Below are positions 38,001 through 49,855 of a stretch of 64,000 nucleotides of DNA, piece after piece (within the stretch, counting starts at the first letter, position 1; every line of letters starts with the position of its first letter). The notes under the pieces are model-generated. The model was not told the origin of the DNA and did not search any database. It worked only from the letters and a program-made list of their open reading frames with translations. Where the stretch lies: assembly GCA_038380795.1 (NCBI GenBank), contig CM076268.1, positions 26,793,501-26,857,500 of the forward strand, in the 5' to 3' direction. Position numbers and translations under genes: made by a program. Source of the DNA: Pyrocephalus nanus (taxonomy: Eukaryota > Chordata > Aves > Passeriformes > Tyrannidae).

Positions 38001-41000
38001 CCCCAAAAACTATACAGAATTTTTCCTAGAATCTGTCCTTAAATTTCATATGTGTGTTGTGACCCTTTCTGAGTGCAAGTCTTGCAAATGTGACGGAGTC
38101 CAGAGCTCGACCAGTCTTTTTAAAAGGTGCCATCAGGTACGTGGAGTAACGATTTTTCAGTAGTCTTACAGGAAGGCACTACAGATACTAAATTGATACC
38201 TCAGTATTTGGTGTACAAGCCTCTTTAGTCAGAGATGGGGAAGTTGTTCTTAGTTATGTTATCTAATAACCATTGTCCTTAGTTTTCAAAAAGCAAAAGC
38301 AGCCTTTATCCACACTGAAATTGGTTAAAAGTCGTGGAGACTCTTAGTACCCCCAGTGCAGAGCAGGGAGGAGACAGAGAGGGAGCGGAATGTCAACCAA
38401 GAAACAAAAGGCTCCATGTGTACCCGTTTCTTTCTTTGTGTGGGTGGGTTTTGTTTTACGAAGTGAAGTAACACAGTGTGATTTGTCTGGTTGTAATTCT
38501 TCCCAAGGAGATCTGCATTGTGAACAGACAGTTTCAGAGGACTACCATGAGGCAGCTTGCCTTTTCTGCAGTTATGAAATACAGTCAGTGAGTCCTAAGG
38601 TTTAGTGGTAATATAGCTCAGATCACTTAGTGATGGGGTTGCACTGTACCTGCTGAAGCTCTTCAGTGTGGCCAAATTTTAAAGATGTGTTTGCCTTGGG
38701 CACTTCTAACACTTCTGTTTTCAGCAATAAGTACACTGAGTGTAGGCTTTTTCTGTTTTTAAACCTACCCTTTTAAAAATAAATTTAATTTCATGTGTGG
38801 TATATAAGCATTCATCACTTTGTACTCTAAGCAAAAGCCCTTTTCTCTTTTTTAGTTAATCAATCCAGTTATTTTCACAAACTTATTCTAACTCTTTCAT
38901 AACTTGCCTTTTTAATATATAAGCAACTAAAAACCATAGCTTCTGCTTAATAGTAGGATTTGAGAACTTAATACATATGAATTTCCCTATTTCTCTGCTC
39001 AGTTCTTGAGTTGTTGGGAGTTGTGTTCTCACAGAGGATAGACAAGTTTTCTTTCCCATTTATATCTAATGAATCCTACAGCTGAAATTTTTGGAGCCAC
39101 ACTCAGTAGAATTTTTTAAACCAAGCCACATTTTAGATATAAATGTAAATTTTGGCTTTTGACTCAGCATTTTGCTGTCTTCACCAATGTCCTGCATAGA
39201 TGCAGCAACTTGATCTACAAATAAAATGTGATATTTTTTCCATTTCATAACGTGACATTTGTATTACTCACGTGGCACAAAGGAAATGGAAGCAGTGTGT
39301 TTCTCCTATCCAGAAATTCTGCTTTCATGAGACATCTTTGCTCTCAAACCCTTGTGGCAGCATCTTTTCGGCCATTTTCAGAGAGCAGGCAATCTGAAAA
39401 ATAAACTTGTATCTTCAGTATGGCAGAGCAACTCATAGGCTTTTTCTAGTTTGAGTATACCAGGAAAATTAGGAGACTGAGAAATGAGGACAGAGAAAAT
39501 GAGGCCTGTCAGTGTGTAGATGCAATGGTGACTGTTGCTGTGAAGCACTTGGATATGGAGTGCCCTGTAACTTAGCTGCTTATTAGCTTCTTGCTAATTG
39601 CCATTGGCAGCACATTTAAATTACTGTACCAGTCTGACTACATTATATGAGTTTTAATCTAGTAATTTTTTATCCCACTGATTAATTTTGTGCTGCAACT
39701 ATATTTTATGACATTTTAATTTGCTTGTGACAAATTTATTTCATATGAGGCTGTATGACTTTCCAAGATCCATTTCTGCAGTGCACTGCTTGCTTGTCCT
39801 GTGGCTGAATGAGGAAATACCCGAGCAAATTTGAAATTATGTAGGTCAGGTTGAGGAAGCAGTTTAGCTGCAGCAGCACAGAGCTCAGCAAATGCCAATT
39901 AATTTGCCTGCTTGTATAAATACTGCTTTGCTTGCCCCTCTCCCTAAACAAGAAAAGCAATTTTGTCCTCTTCAACCCATTAACTCTCACAGGCCCCTTT
40001 TTGACATAATTTACATATATTATTCACAGCGCAGATTTCTTCACTGTCTGTCCTTATTGCATTATTCTGATGTTGTTCGAGTGCATGACAAATCTCACAA
40101 CAAAAGCAGGAAGTTCAAGGTCAAAAAGAATGTTTTGGCCCATGAGGATATCTTCAAAAGTAAATAAAGAATAAATCTGAAGAATAATGAATCTGTAGAA
40201 CTTATACACCATAAAATCACTTCTGGAAAAGAACTGGGTTGCTGTCTTCCATAAACTTCTCTATTAACGTGTTAAACTTCCCTAATAAGCTTTTTTTCAT
40301 TATTGGCTAATTAAGCAAAGTGTTCTGTTCACTTATTGCCCTTATGCTCTCAAAGCTCCTTTTAGTATCTGTGTTCAACGTGCCCTTTATAAAATACATT
40401 TGCTTGCTGTTCCAGTCTTCCATGTAAGTCTCCATTCTGCATCATAGGATAAAATAAAGGCTTTGTATCTGTTGCATATGATAATAACATTAGTTTTGAC
40501 CCAAGGGCTTAGCCAGAACTGAAGATTCTGTGAAATTAGAAGTTAGGAAAACAAGCTGGTAATACTTAGATATATTTGATGGAGCTATGGTTGCAAAAGA
40601 ATGAGCAAATTCTCATTTGCTCTGAGCAGGACACATCGAAAACAGGGAGTTTTTTCACAACTTTGCCAGTAGTGCTAACAAAGAGGTGCCTTTTGTTACC
40701 GTTTTTTCCTAGGCCCATACTCTATCATATCAATCTCACTCTCCCCTTAAGTGTAAAAACAACCAGAATACTTTTCTAACCTATACATCTGCCTTTTTTC
40801 TTATGTGCCATATATCTGAAGCTGAAATAGAATATTTAATCTATCCATTAAAAAAAACCCTATTACAATCACCAAATCTTACAGTTGTGCTCTCAGATGG
40901 GCTAAATATCCCCCTTTTCTAAATATCTGTGTCACTGCTGATGGATTTCCTTAATTCACTTTGCACAGCTGTAACAAATTACTATTTTATTTTTTTCTAA

Positions 41001-42360
41001 AACACACTTTATGCTTATAAATGCTCTTGAAAAATTGCTGAGAGCTCAATGGAGGCTGCTATTGTAATAATTGTAAACAGTTGTATAAAATTATGCTGTC
41101 ATGCTGTCTTTTCCAATTAAACTCCTAACATTTTTGTATGGGATTTAAAAATCTATATAGTAAATTGGAGAGAATAGGTCCTTGACATTTCTATTAAAAG
41201 GCAAATCATATTTCTTCTTGGCATAACTTGACAAAAAAATACGGGCAGTCAGCCCCTTTTTCTAAGATGAAAATGCACTCAAATACACAGTTTAACAGTA
41301 AATTGCAATCCAGAAAAACTACAAAGATTTTACCTTTCCATCACAATCACAAAAGCGTCTTTTCCAGTTACATTAAACACTAACCTAAAGTGAAGGACCA
41401 GCACATACAAATGGGATGCACTTTATCTGCTTGGACTGGCATATTCTGGTGAGTCTTGCTGAGTGCCTTCTAGTTTTCCTTTGCTAACATTCAAAGTGAG
41501 AGTGGGACAGCGTCTGACAAGGCAAGGCATAAGGTGTGGTGTCCATTTTCATGTTTAGCTTGTTTGCTGTTCAACTTTGATTACGCAGAGGAGTGAGTTT
41601 GTGGCAGCACAGAGCATCCTGATGCTGGAACTTTTGCAGGCACTTAAAATGCCACTGCCGTGTTTCTTTTGCTGGCATATGTAAAAAAAGTGGGAGGACA
41701 TATTCCAGTGTGGGGGGTTTTATACAAAAATAAATAGAAGGTGGAAGGGAAGGAGCACTGAAGGAGAACAGAGCCTGAACAATCTGAGCCTCAATCCCAG
41801 ATTTCCTGTTTGAATTCATTATAAATTTTTGGAACAATTTGGAATTAAAATTATTTCAGTGTGGAATCATTTTATTGACTGTCACGTTATGTAAGCACAG
41901 TCCATTCTGGCATCTCTAAGCTTTGCCACTCTGGGTTTGTATTCTTTGAGAAGCAGTATAAATACCCTGACCAGACCGCTCACACACTAAAAAACTTTGA
42001 GTGGCCTGTGAAAATGCCATCACAGTCTTAGGTTAGTTCTTGAGAGACAAAGGCCTCAAATTTATGTATCAGTTATGTCAGATAAATTTATTGCCAAGAG
42101 GACAAAAATAAATGGATTGGAGTTTGAGTTCTTTGGCACTGGTTTATCATGATTAGCGTGGACACTGTTCTGCAAGGGGATTCTGCCATGGAACTTGAGG
42201 ACCCCGGTCTTTCAGAGCTGCTTTGGCAAAAGCTTTAGCCAGTGCTTCATCTCTTAGTGATTGCACACTCTCATCTTTAAAGAGTAGAAATGGGTGAAAT
42301 GTCTTGACTTGGTGGCACATCCTGTACATCCATTAGGTATATTATAAATGCCATTTCTGG

Positions 42361-42378
42361 AAAAAAAAAAAAAAAAAA
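42361..42378. repeat. A18 homopolymer
   Basis: A run of 18 A, the longest pure homopolymer noticed outside the pyrimidine tract near 17.1 kb. No SINE or processed-gene sequence was recognised just before it. Confidence 0.95.
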
Positions 42379-44256
42379 GAGAAGAAAACTCACTGCTACC
42401 AGTGACTTGACAAAATATACTTTTACTGGTAAGACATATGGAAGGTCAAATCCAGATACACAGGCTATCCCTGTCTGCCACCTCCAAATGGCAGGTGAAG
42501 GAAATAAATAGACCTTATTTATGTTATTGAATATCCTATCTCCTCTCTAATCCTCTTGAATGATAAAAAGATGATACTGTTAAAAAGGTTTGGTTCATTC
42601 CTATTATTTTGCTGCAAATAATTCTTTGACCGAACATGCATTGCATTTTATGGCCGTATGCAGAGAAAGCAGAAATGAGCACAACCTATGAGAAGCAGCA
42701 AATGGCATATAAAGTTGTAGCATTAACTTAGCTGAGACATGTACTAATTAATCTAATTCACATTACTCGTCATAGTGGAGTTTGATTTGTATTATTATTG
42801 TTATGTTACTTTTCCCTTGTTATGGCAGAGATTTCATTTGGTAATGTCCGGATAGATGAGGTGTGTTTTTGGTGAATGCGTTTCATAGAAACAAAATACC
42901 CCACTCTCCCTCATCCCAGTTATGTGGATGTCCAGAGGGGAGAACTGGGAAGAATGGTCTCTAGTTGCTCAAGAGGGAAACATTTATCCTCAAAATAGCA
43001 ATTTCTTAAGAAAATGTTCATAAGCAGTATAAGTGTTTTGTTTTGGTTTACTTGGTTATTTTGCCCTGCAGTGGGTTTAATTTTGTTAAAAGCAGCTTAA
43101 TGTACTGTAAGAAAATGAAAATGTGCAATTGCAGAGCAGCTAATCAGATTCCATCACAGTGACACTGACTTGAACTCAGGGAGTCTAGGGCTGCATGCCG
43201 GGTTTTTTATGACATTTGTCATCTCTGTCTGTCTTCAGACACTTATATTAGAGATTAGAGTATGACTCCACCACTGACTGAGATTATTTTCCAGAAATAA
43301 GGTTCATGGTGCAGGCTTCAAATCTTAATAATTCTTCAACAAGCATTTCTTCAGGTACTGTGACAGTTGGTAGGCAAATATTTAACAACTTGTATGAGAT
43401 TACTCTGCATGTATTTAAACTTGCTTAAATGGCATACTGAACGGGAGAGGGAAGTCAACAAGACATCAGAATTTTTATTGTAAGTTATCCAAACAATCTA
43501 AATAGCATTAGCAAAAATAATAAGTAAAAAAGTATTTATAGTGGTCTTGTGCAGCAATGTTTAGCATCTACAGAAAAGACAGAAAAAAGCACAGCATACA
43601 GCTGTATTTCTTATATGACTATATGTATACATAACCTGTAATTATCACAACATGATTTTGTAAAAGTTGCTTTTAGAAACGATACCTTAAAATCTCTGTC
43701 TTGAATTTTACATTCCTTTCTAAAACCAACTAAGTTTTACTCTAAAAATTGTTCCTGAGTGCAAAACTTGGTTATGGAAGACAGTTACATCTTGAACTGT
43801 TTTGATTTATTTTGTCTGTAAGTTGTCACGCAAGCACCATGGAAACACATTTTCTCTATTAAATTCTCTCCAGTTTATAATTTTAGATAAAATCCAGTTA
43901 GTGGGGCAGAAATTTCCTTCACAGGCAAAAGAGATTTCAGGAAAATCTCCATGTTCCTTGTCACAGTTTTCTCAGAGCTGGATTGGTAGTGGAACAAGCA
44001 GCCACGCCAGCCAGCACAGTCCTTCATGCACCTGTCAGAGTGAAATTGAAAGCAGATCTTGTGATCTCTCCCATGAGGAGTCTGATTCAAAGGCACTCGT
44101 CATAGCTTTTTACCTCTTTTATTCTTGCTTAATAGTAGGAGGTTTTTTGCTTTGCTTCTGGCGATTCTGGCAGCACCAGTAGGTACATGGTATATTTTTG
44201 GCTCTTTTAATATGCTAGGTTTTATGGGAATGTAGGAGGTGATGAAGCCGTGATCA

Positions 44257-44274
44257 GGTTTTTTTAAAAAAACC
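44257..44274. repeat. 18-bp perfect palindrome, GG T7 A7 CC
   Basis: GG followed by seven T, seven A and CC equals its own reverse complement. The low complexity makes chance origin more likely than for the other palindromes. Confidence 0.88.
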
Positions 44275-47219
44275 ATTGTTTGAGTGAATATATTGCTGAT
44301 CCAGTACAGTAATTGATAGATGTTCCAATGTCTGTCAGGAAATTACAGCTGTATAGAGTGATGGCCTGGGAAATATGTCAAAGAGATGTCATTGGGTCTA
44401 TAAATATGCCAAGTGGATAAATATAAAGGAAATATAAGAATGATTGAAGCTGAAAGATAATGTTGGTGCAAGAACAAATGGGTTTAAGTTGGTGCAGGAT
44501 GAATTTAGACTGAAAATCAAAGGAAAATTCTTACGTCTTAGAAAATCACGTTCTGCACCTTGGAGCTTAAGATGTGTTCAAGGCCTACATTAATGGTAGG
44601 ATAATAAAGGTGGCTCAGATTAGTTGCCTATTGCCTTCTATAGTTGCTGGATCTCCAAGGAAATTTCCCCTTTGAGTACAGACTCCAGCTGTTGGTGCCC
44701 TGCTACTTTTCTGCTAATGCAACTGTTAGACAAAAGTAGGAGTAGATAAGGATGGATAACTCACAGAAAATGTAGGTATCTCAAATCTTACCTTCCCTAC
44801 CTAGCGTGAGCAGTAATAGCAATATCTTGGAAGAAGAACCAGTTGCAAGACCACAAGATGTTCCTGCACTGCAATTTGTGACTGTTTTTCCATGCACCAA
44901 TTACTGCATGCAGGTGTACCTCCTCCTGCAGAGTAGCTGAATGTGTGAAGGTGAAACTTAGGGGCAAGAGTCACTTGTCTCTCTCACAATGTAGATGTTA
45001 CCCCAAAGAAATGAAATTTTCAGGAGAGCTTAAGATGTGTGATCCTAAGAAGACTGATTCCCATTTGAAAGTGATTTTGGCTTTGTTTTGCAAATGTAAA
45101 GGTATTGGAGTTTTGTATTTTACAATAATATTTAGGTGCCCAAGTTTTTATTCAGGTGTTAGGCTCTCATGTTTTATTTAAGAAGAAAATCTCTTACTCC
45201 TGAATGGAAAGTGCATTTGGCAAATGAAAAATAGAGACAGCTGGTTTTTCGGCTTAAAATATTCTTGAAAGTTAGTTATATGTAGTGCACAGCTGCAGAA
45301 AAAAAGGAGAAGACAGCAGCATGCAATGGACAACTGATTTCCTTTGAGAAAACAATGTTGCTGCTGCTGACAGTGTTTTGTGATATATCCAGCTACTGAA
45401 TTCTTCATAAACCTGTCTGGACAAAGAAAATTGGTTTTACCTACATACCTGGTAGAGGTAATGGTTTTATAGCAATAGCAGGAAGTACTTTTTCATTGAT
45501 ATCAGGGTATTTACTGGTCATTTATAAAGCTACTCTGAAATGTAAATAACTGTTTCTGCTGCTCCTGTCATCTCAAGGAGCAGTATGGTCCTTCCTTTAG
45601 CACAGATTTTGGACCACATTTGGTGTAATGGATTGAGGAAGCAGCAGGATGAGATTGTTATTCTGTAAAGCATTTTAGGGTAAAAGACTGCTTTTGGTAA
45701 ATGCAATGAATGAAACAGCTGATTGGAACAGAAGATCTGCAGGCAGAGTCCCAGAAAATACAGATAATATTCTGCCAGAGCCTTAAAGCTCCTCTGAAGA
45801 GTAATATTTCCCCTTCTTTAACTGTTCTGGAAAAGGAAGAATTTGGATCAGAAGTATATTCTAGAGGTCTCTCTCTTCTGCAGTTTACTGAACTAGACAT
45901 GTTCCAAAAAAAAAGTACCTTCACAGTCTGATTAATGGATTTGGGTAGAATGAAGTATGTGGGATTTACTCTGCCAGGCATCTTCATGCCATTGGAAGGG
46001 GAGTTGTCTTTCTTACTGAATACAATCCCTTTAAATCTCCTTCTCAATCCTACCGCCAATATAACAGTAAAATAGATGTGCAGGTAGAGGAAAAAGAGGT
46101 GATAGCTGGACTTACTGGTTTTGAAACCGTATAAAGGCAAAATACAATAAATTGAAAAAAATATATGTGTATGCTCAGTTTAACAGACTCAACTTTCCAG
46201 AGTTTGCTGTGAAATCACAGATTTCATCTCGGGTCAGCAGCAATTCTAGTTCAGTGGGGTTTGAAGCAGAGACTGTAAAATTGTGCTGTTCAACTTTGGC
46301 ACCTTTTCACCATCTCTCAGGTTAATTTTCCTACCTGATCTTATTTGCTACCTGAAATTCTGACCCACAAGTATAAATCACAGTAGAAGTGTGGCTTTGT
46401 CTCTTTTTTTGCCTTCAAATGTATTCAGCTTTCTGAGCGTATTACAGTGTGTTTGACACATTTATATCTATTTCCTCTGTAATATTGCTGCTGCAAAAAT
46501 GGAATTTTTCATGGAGGCTCCCAGCCCAGTAACCACAGTCCTGTCAATTGTGAGGTCACTTGCCAGTTTTTGCTTCAATTTAGCAGGCTGTGTTGGCAGA
46601 TAAAATACAAGTCCATTTGATAATCCAGAGCTTTTCCTGCCTTGCTGTGGTCATTGTAACTGTATTCATAAATGAATGAATTCACAGTGCAGAAGGATTG
46701 TTTGCTTTCTTTCTGAAATGCTGGTGTATTGCTCTTGTAATTTGAAAGCATTTTCTTCTTGTTGGGTCACCTGCATCTTTGGTTTTATGACTTGCTAAAA
46801 AGATAAGACCTTTCCATACTGTATCCTGTATTTCTGCTAGAAATAGCTTGTAGTGTTTTGTAACGATTTTATTGGAATTTACGTGTGAGATACAATAGTT
46901 CTTGCTTCGTGACACATGTAGTTTCTCAGACTAGTACGTTTCAAGGGGGGAAAAAAACCCCTATTTTGGCTGGGTAGCATGTTATTGAAAGGCTTTATAA
47001 GTTGAAGCTCTAGTAGTGTTCACTTGTTTTGCTCTTGTATAGACCTTGGTTCAAAGTTCATTTAGCTCTCATGTAAAGGGGATTTTCATATTCCTGGCTC
47101 TAATCCACCAATAGTAAGGGGGGAAATAAAAACAGGTGTTTTCTCTATTTGGGTTGTTTTTAAGTTTTAGAGATACAAAAGCTCTGGACAGCACAGGAAA
47201 AGTACTTGTATTTTAACCC

Positions 47220-47480
47220 TGTCTAGGTGTTTTTCTGCCCTCTGGGGTGTGGATATGCCAGGGTTTACCCTGCCCTTGAGTGGCATTTGCACTGGGTCGG
47301 TACTCACAGAGCCTCACCTGCCCAGCAGCAGTGCGGGACCTGCCGTGCTGGCTCACCTGTTTGCGGAGCTTGGGACTTCCTCGAGGTGTGAAGTCCTGTG
47401 CAGGGATGGAGCCAAGCATGGAAGAGGAGAGCTCTTCTTTGTACCTTGAAGATTTGTAAAAGTTGAACAGGCCCCGGGGG
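47220..47480. other. GC-richer, CpG-containing patch in AT-rich intron
   Basis: The composition rises sharply over about 260 bp with several CpGs (for example near 47299, 47333, 47343, 47364 and 47383), and it borders the A/C-rich tract. Both strands have short open frames with no recognisable domain. It may be an unidentified repeat, a cryptic regulatory element or a chance patch; I cannot tell which. Confidence 0.5.
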
Positions 47481-47535
47481 AATAAAAGCGTTTGGCTTCA
47501 GCTCACAGCTTTGCTCTGAGCAAAGTCCTATTGAT

Positions 47536-47652
47536 TTGAAACAAACAAAAAAACCCCAAACAAACAGACAAAAAAACTCCCAACCACACACACACACACA
47601 AAACCCTAACAACAATAACAAAACAAAGCAAACAAATGAAAACCCCACAAAT
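47536..47652. repeat. A/C-rich low-complexity stretch with (CA)8
   Basis: About 115 bp consist mainly of A and C, with AAAC and AAAAAC units and a (CA)8 microsatellite at 47585-47600. The open frame on the opposite strand (47304-47648), rich in Phe, Leu, Val and Cys, is a by-product of this composition. Confidence 0.92.
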
Positions 47653-49843
47653 CTAAGTAGGTTTTAATTTATTTTATATCCATTCTCTTGGCCATTGCTG
47701 AACTAGTTTACTTACTGGCATATCTGGTTGTTGTAGTGGAAAAGATTATAGACCTTGCTTTTGCCATATTTTTGTTTGTCCAAATAATTTATGCTCTAGT
47801 ATTAATGTCTTATAAAGGAAAGATTGAATTCCTCAATACTTTTAAGATCTAATTCAGTGTGAGATAAAGTTGTATCCCAAACCTGGAAGGAAAAGAAATC
47901 TTTCATGTGGGGCAGTGTTCTATGAGATGTATTGGGAACTGTTAAATTCTTTTGAGGCCCCTGAATATTTGTGTAAAGGAGATGAAACAGAAAGAAAGAA
48001 AACAAATGCACTTTGATCATCTGAAGCACAGGTGTCACTGAGGTGTCTCGCAAGGGACATGCCATAGTGGCTCTTCCAATCTTGCCTACTGACTGTTGCC
48101 TTTTTCTGCAAAGCCTTTTGACAAACTAGCTCCACGTTCATCTAAATCCCTTTGCCTAGTTTTTTAATAATGGTTTATGTTTGTGAAGGTCATAGAACAA
48201 CTTCTCCTTTTTATTCCTCTTTTTGTCATATGCTGTTCTGTATGGGGGGTTGCAGTAATTGTGAATTGGCTTGAGGGGCAGATGTAAGAGGCCAGTGCTG
48301 CAGGTGTCAGCTTGTAGGTATCATTCTGGTTGCTTTGTTCACATCTGATCTGTGCACGAGCAATTCACTTATTTGAATGGCTCTGACAGAGTGATTACAC
48401 CCCATGAGCTTAATATTTCTATATATGGGGCCCTTTGGCACTGTTCTCACATTATATTCATAACAATTAATTGCAGTGTATCACCATATACAAATGAGGG
48501 CAAACAGCAGCTTTAATTTTGTTGCCCTCGCTGTCGGTGATTCTGGATTGTGTGCACATCATACAGTTTTGTTCTAATATTGCTATTTTTTTATTGCTGG
48601 CGATTGCTGCTAATGATTCTTTTTGTCATAACCCTGCCTGCTGCAAATCTCATGGATGAGTCATATTATTCATCCCAAACATTAACGGTTTTAGACCTTT
48701 GTTATGGGTATTTATAGCAGTTAATGTTCGAATGTATTTATAGTAGTAAAGAATTTGTACACTTACAGTTTTCAAACACAAATAAGTCATTTTCCCATTG
48801 CTACCTACATGTCAGAAGTCATGATTCATGGCTTGTATCTAAACTTACACAAGATACTCAGGCTCTTTGAGGAAGATCTGATGGTCATTTCTTGCCATTC
48901 ATTTTTGCTGCTACTTGCCTGTTTACATTGTTAGCTAATGGTTTCTGAGCAGAATACATTTCCATAAACGTTCCATAAATAAGGCAGCATAGGCATGGAA
49001 AAAAGCCATGATTGCAGTTGCATGTTGTATATCTGACTGCATGCCATGAGAACTTACTTGTTATGCTGTCTGTGGGTTCATAAGCACAAGTTGGTCTGAT
49101 GTTGTCAGGACATGCGTGCCAACACCCACGGTCAAATAGAAGTGACACCATTTGAACTGTTACAGCTCCAGGTAAGAGAGACATTTCCTTGGTGCCTCGA
49201 TAATGTACCTCAATTCTGTAGACAACACTGCAGAACTATTATCCAAGTCACTGTGTTTCTCTGTCAGACTTGGCTTAGTATTGATTAGCCTGAACAAATC
49301 ATTCTCAGATGTCAGGAAAGGATTTTAACTTAGAGAAAAACAGAGCTCTTCTGCTCCCGTCTGCTGTTTGAGGTTTGATATAAATAGGTTGACAATTGCC
49401 ACTATATTTCCATTAAGACTGCTCATACAGTGCACCAACTTCAAAGGACAGAGTTTGGCAAAGGCATCTGATATGTGACTTGGAAGAGCACTCAAACTGG
49501 AGTACTGAAGTGTTCTGTCCTTCTAGAAGCCTTTTTTTGAATCTGAAAAATATAGGAAAATATTCATCTCAAGTGTCTGCGTATATTCAGCCGCTTTTTG
49601 TGAAATCACAAAATGTTTTGATAGAAATTTCTCAGGTAACAAAAAGAACCATAAAAAAGTTAGTTTTTCTAGCACTTATACCTGATCTTGTCCCTGTAAT
49701 GTTTAATACCACACTTACATAAATGCAGTACAAGCAATGCTGTGTACGTGCATGGTTTGCAAACAAACATGCAGCAGCAGCTCTTTTAAAGAAACTGTAA
49801 CACTGTAGTTCATTTGTAAAGTTATTCAGGGGAGTTAGCATTG

Positions 49844-49855
49844 AAAAAAAAAAAA
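49844..49855. repeat. A12 homopolymer
   Basis: A run of 12 A, with no recognised element attached. Confidence 0.9.

Noticed and set aside
42361..42378. A18 run as the tail of a SINE or processed pseudogene
   Set aside because: The sequence before it shows no tRNA-like body, no coding remnant and no evident target-site duplication.
43802..44182. 126-codon open frame ending in a hydrophobic stretch that looks like a membrane anchor
   Set aside because: A hydrophobic run is common in T-rich DNA. There is no family match, signal or splice context.
45658..46140. 160-codon open frame on the minus strand, longest outside repeats
   Set aside because: It has no recognisable domain and no splice or promoter context. 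About one frame of this length is expected by chance in 64 kb of AT-rich DNA read six ways.
47304..47648. 114-codon minus-strand frame with a Cys/Val/Phe-rich start
   Set aside because: The odd composition comes directly from translating the A/C-rich simple tract.
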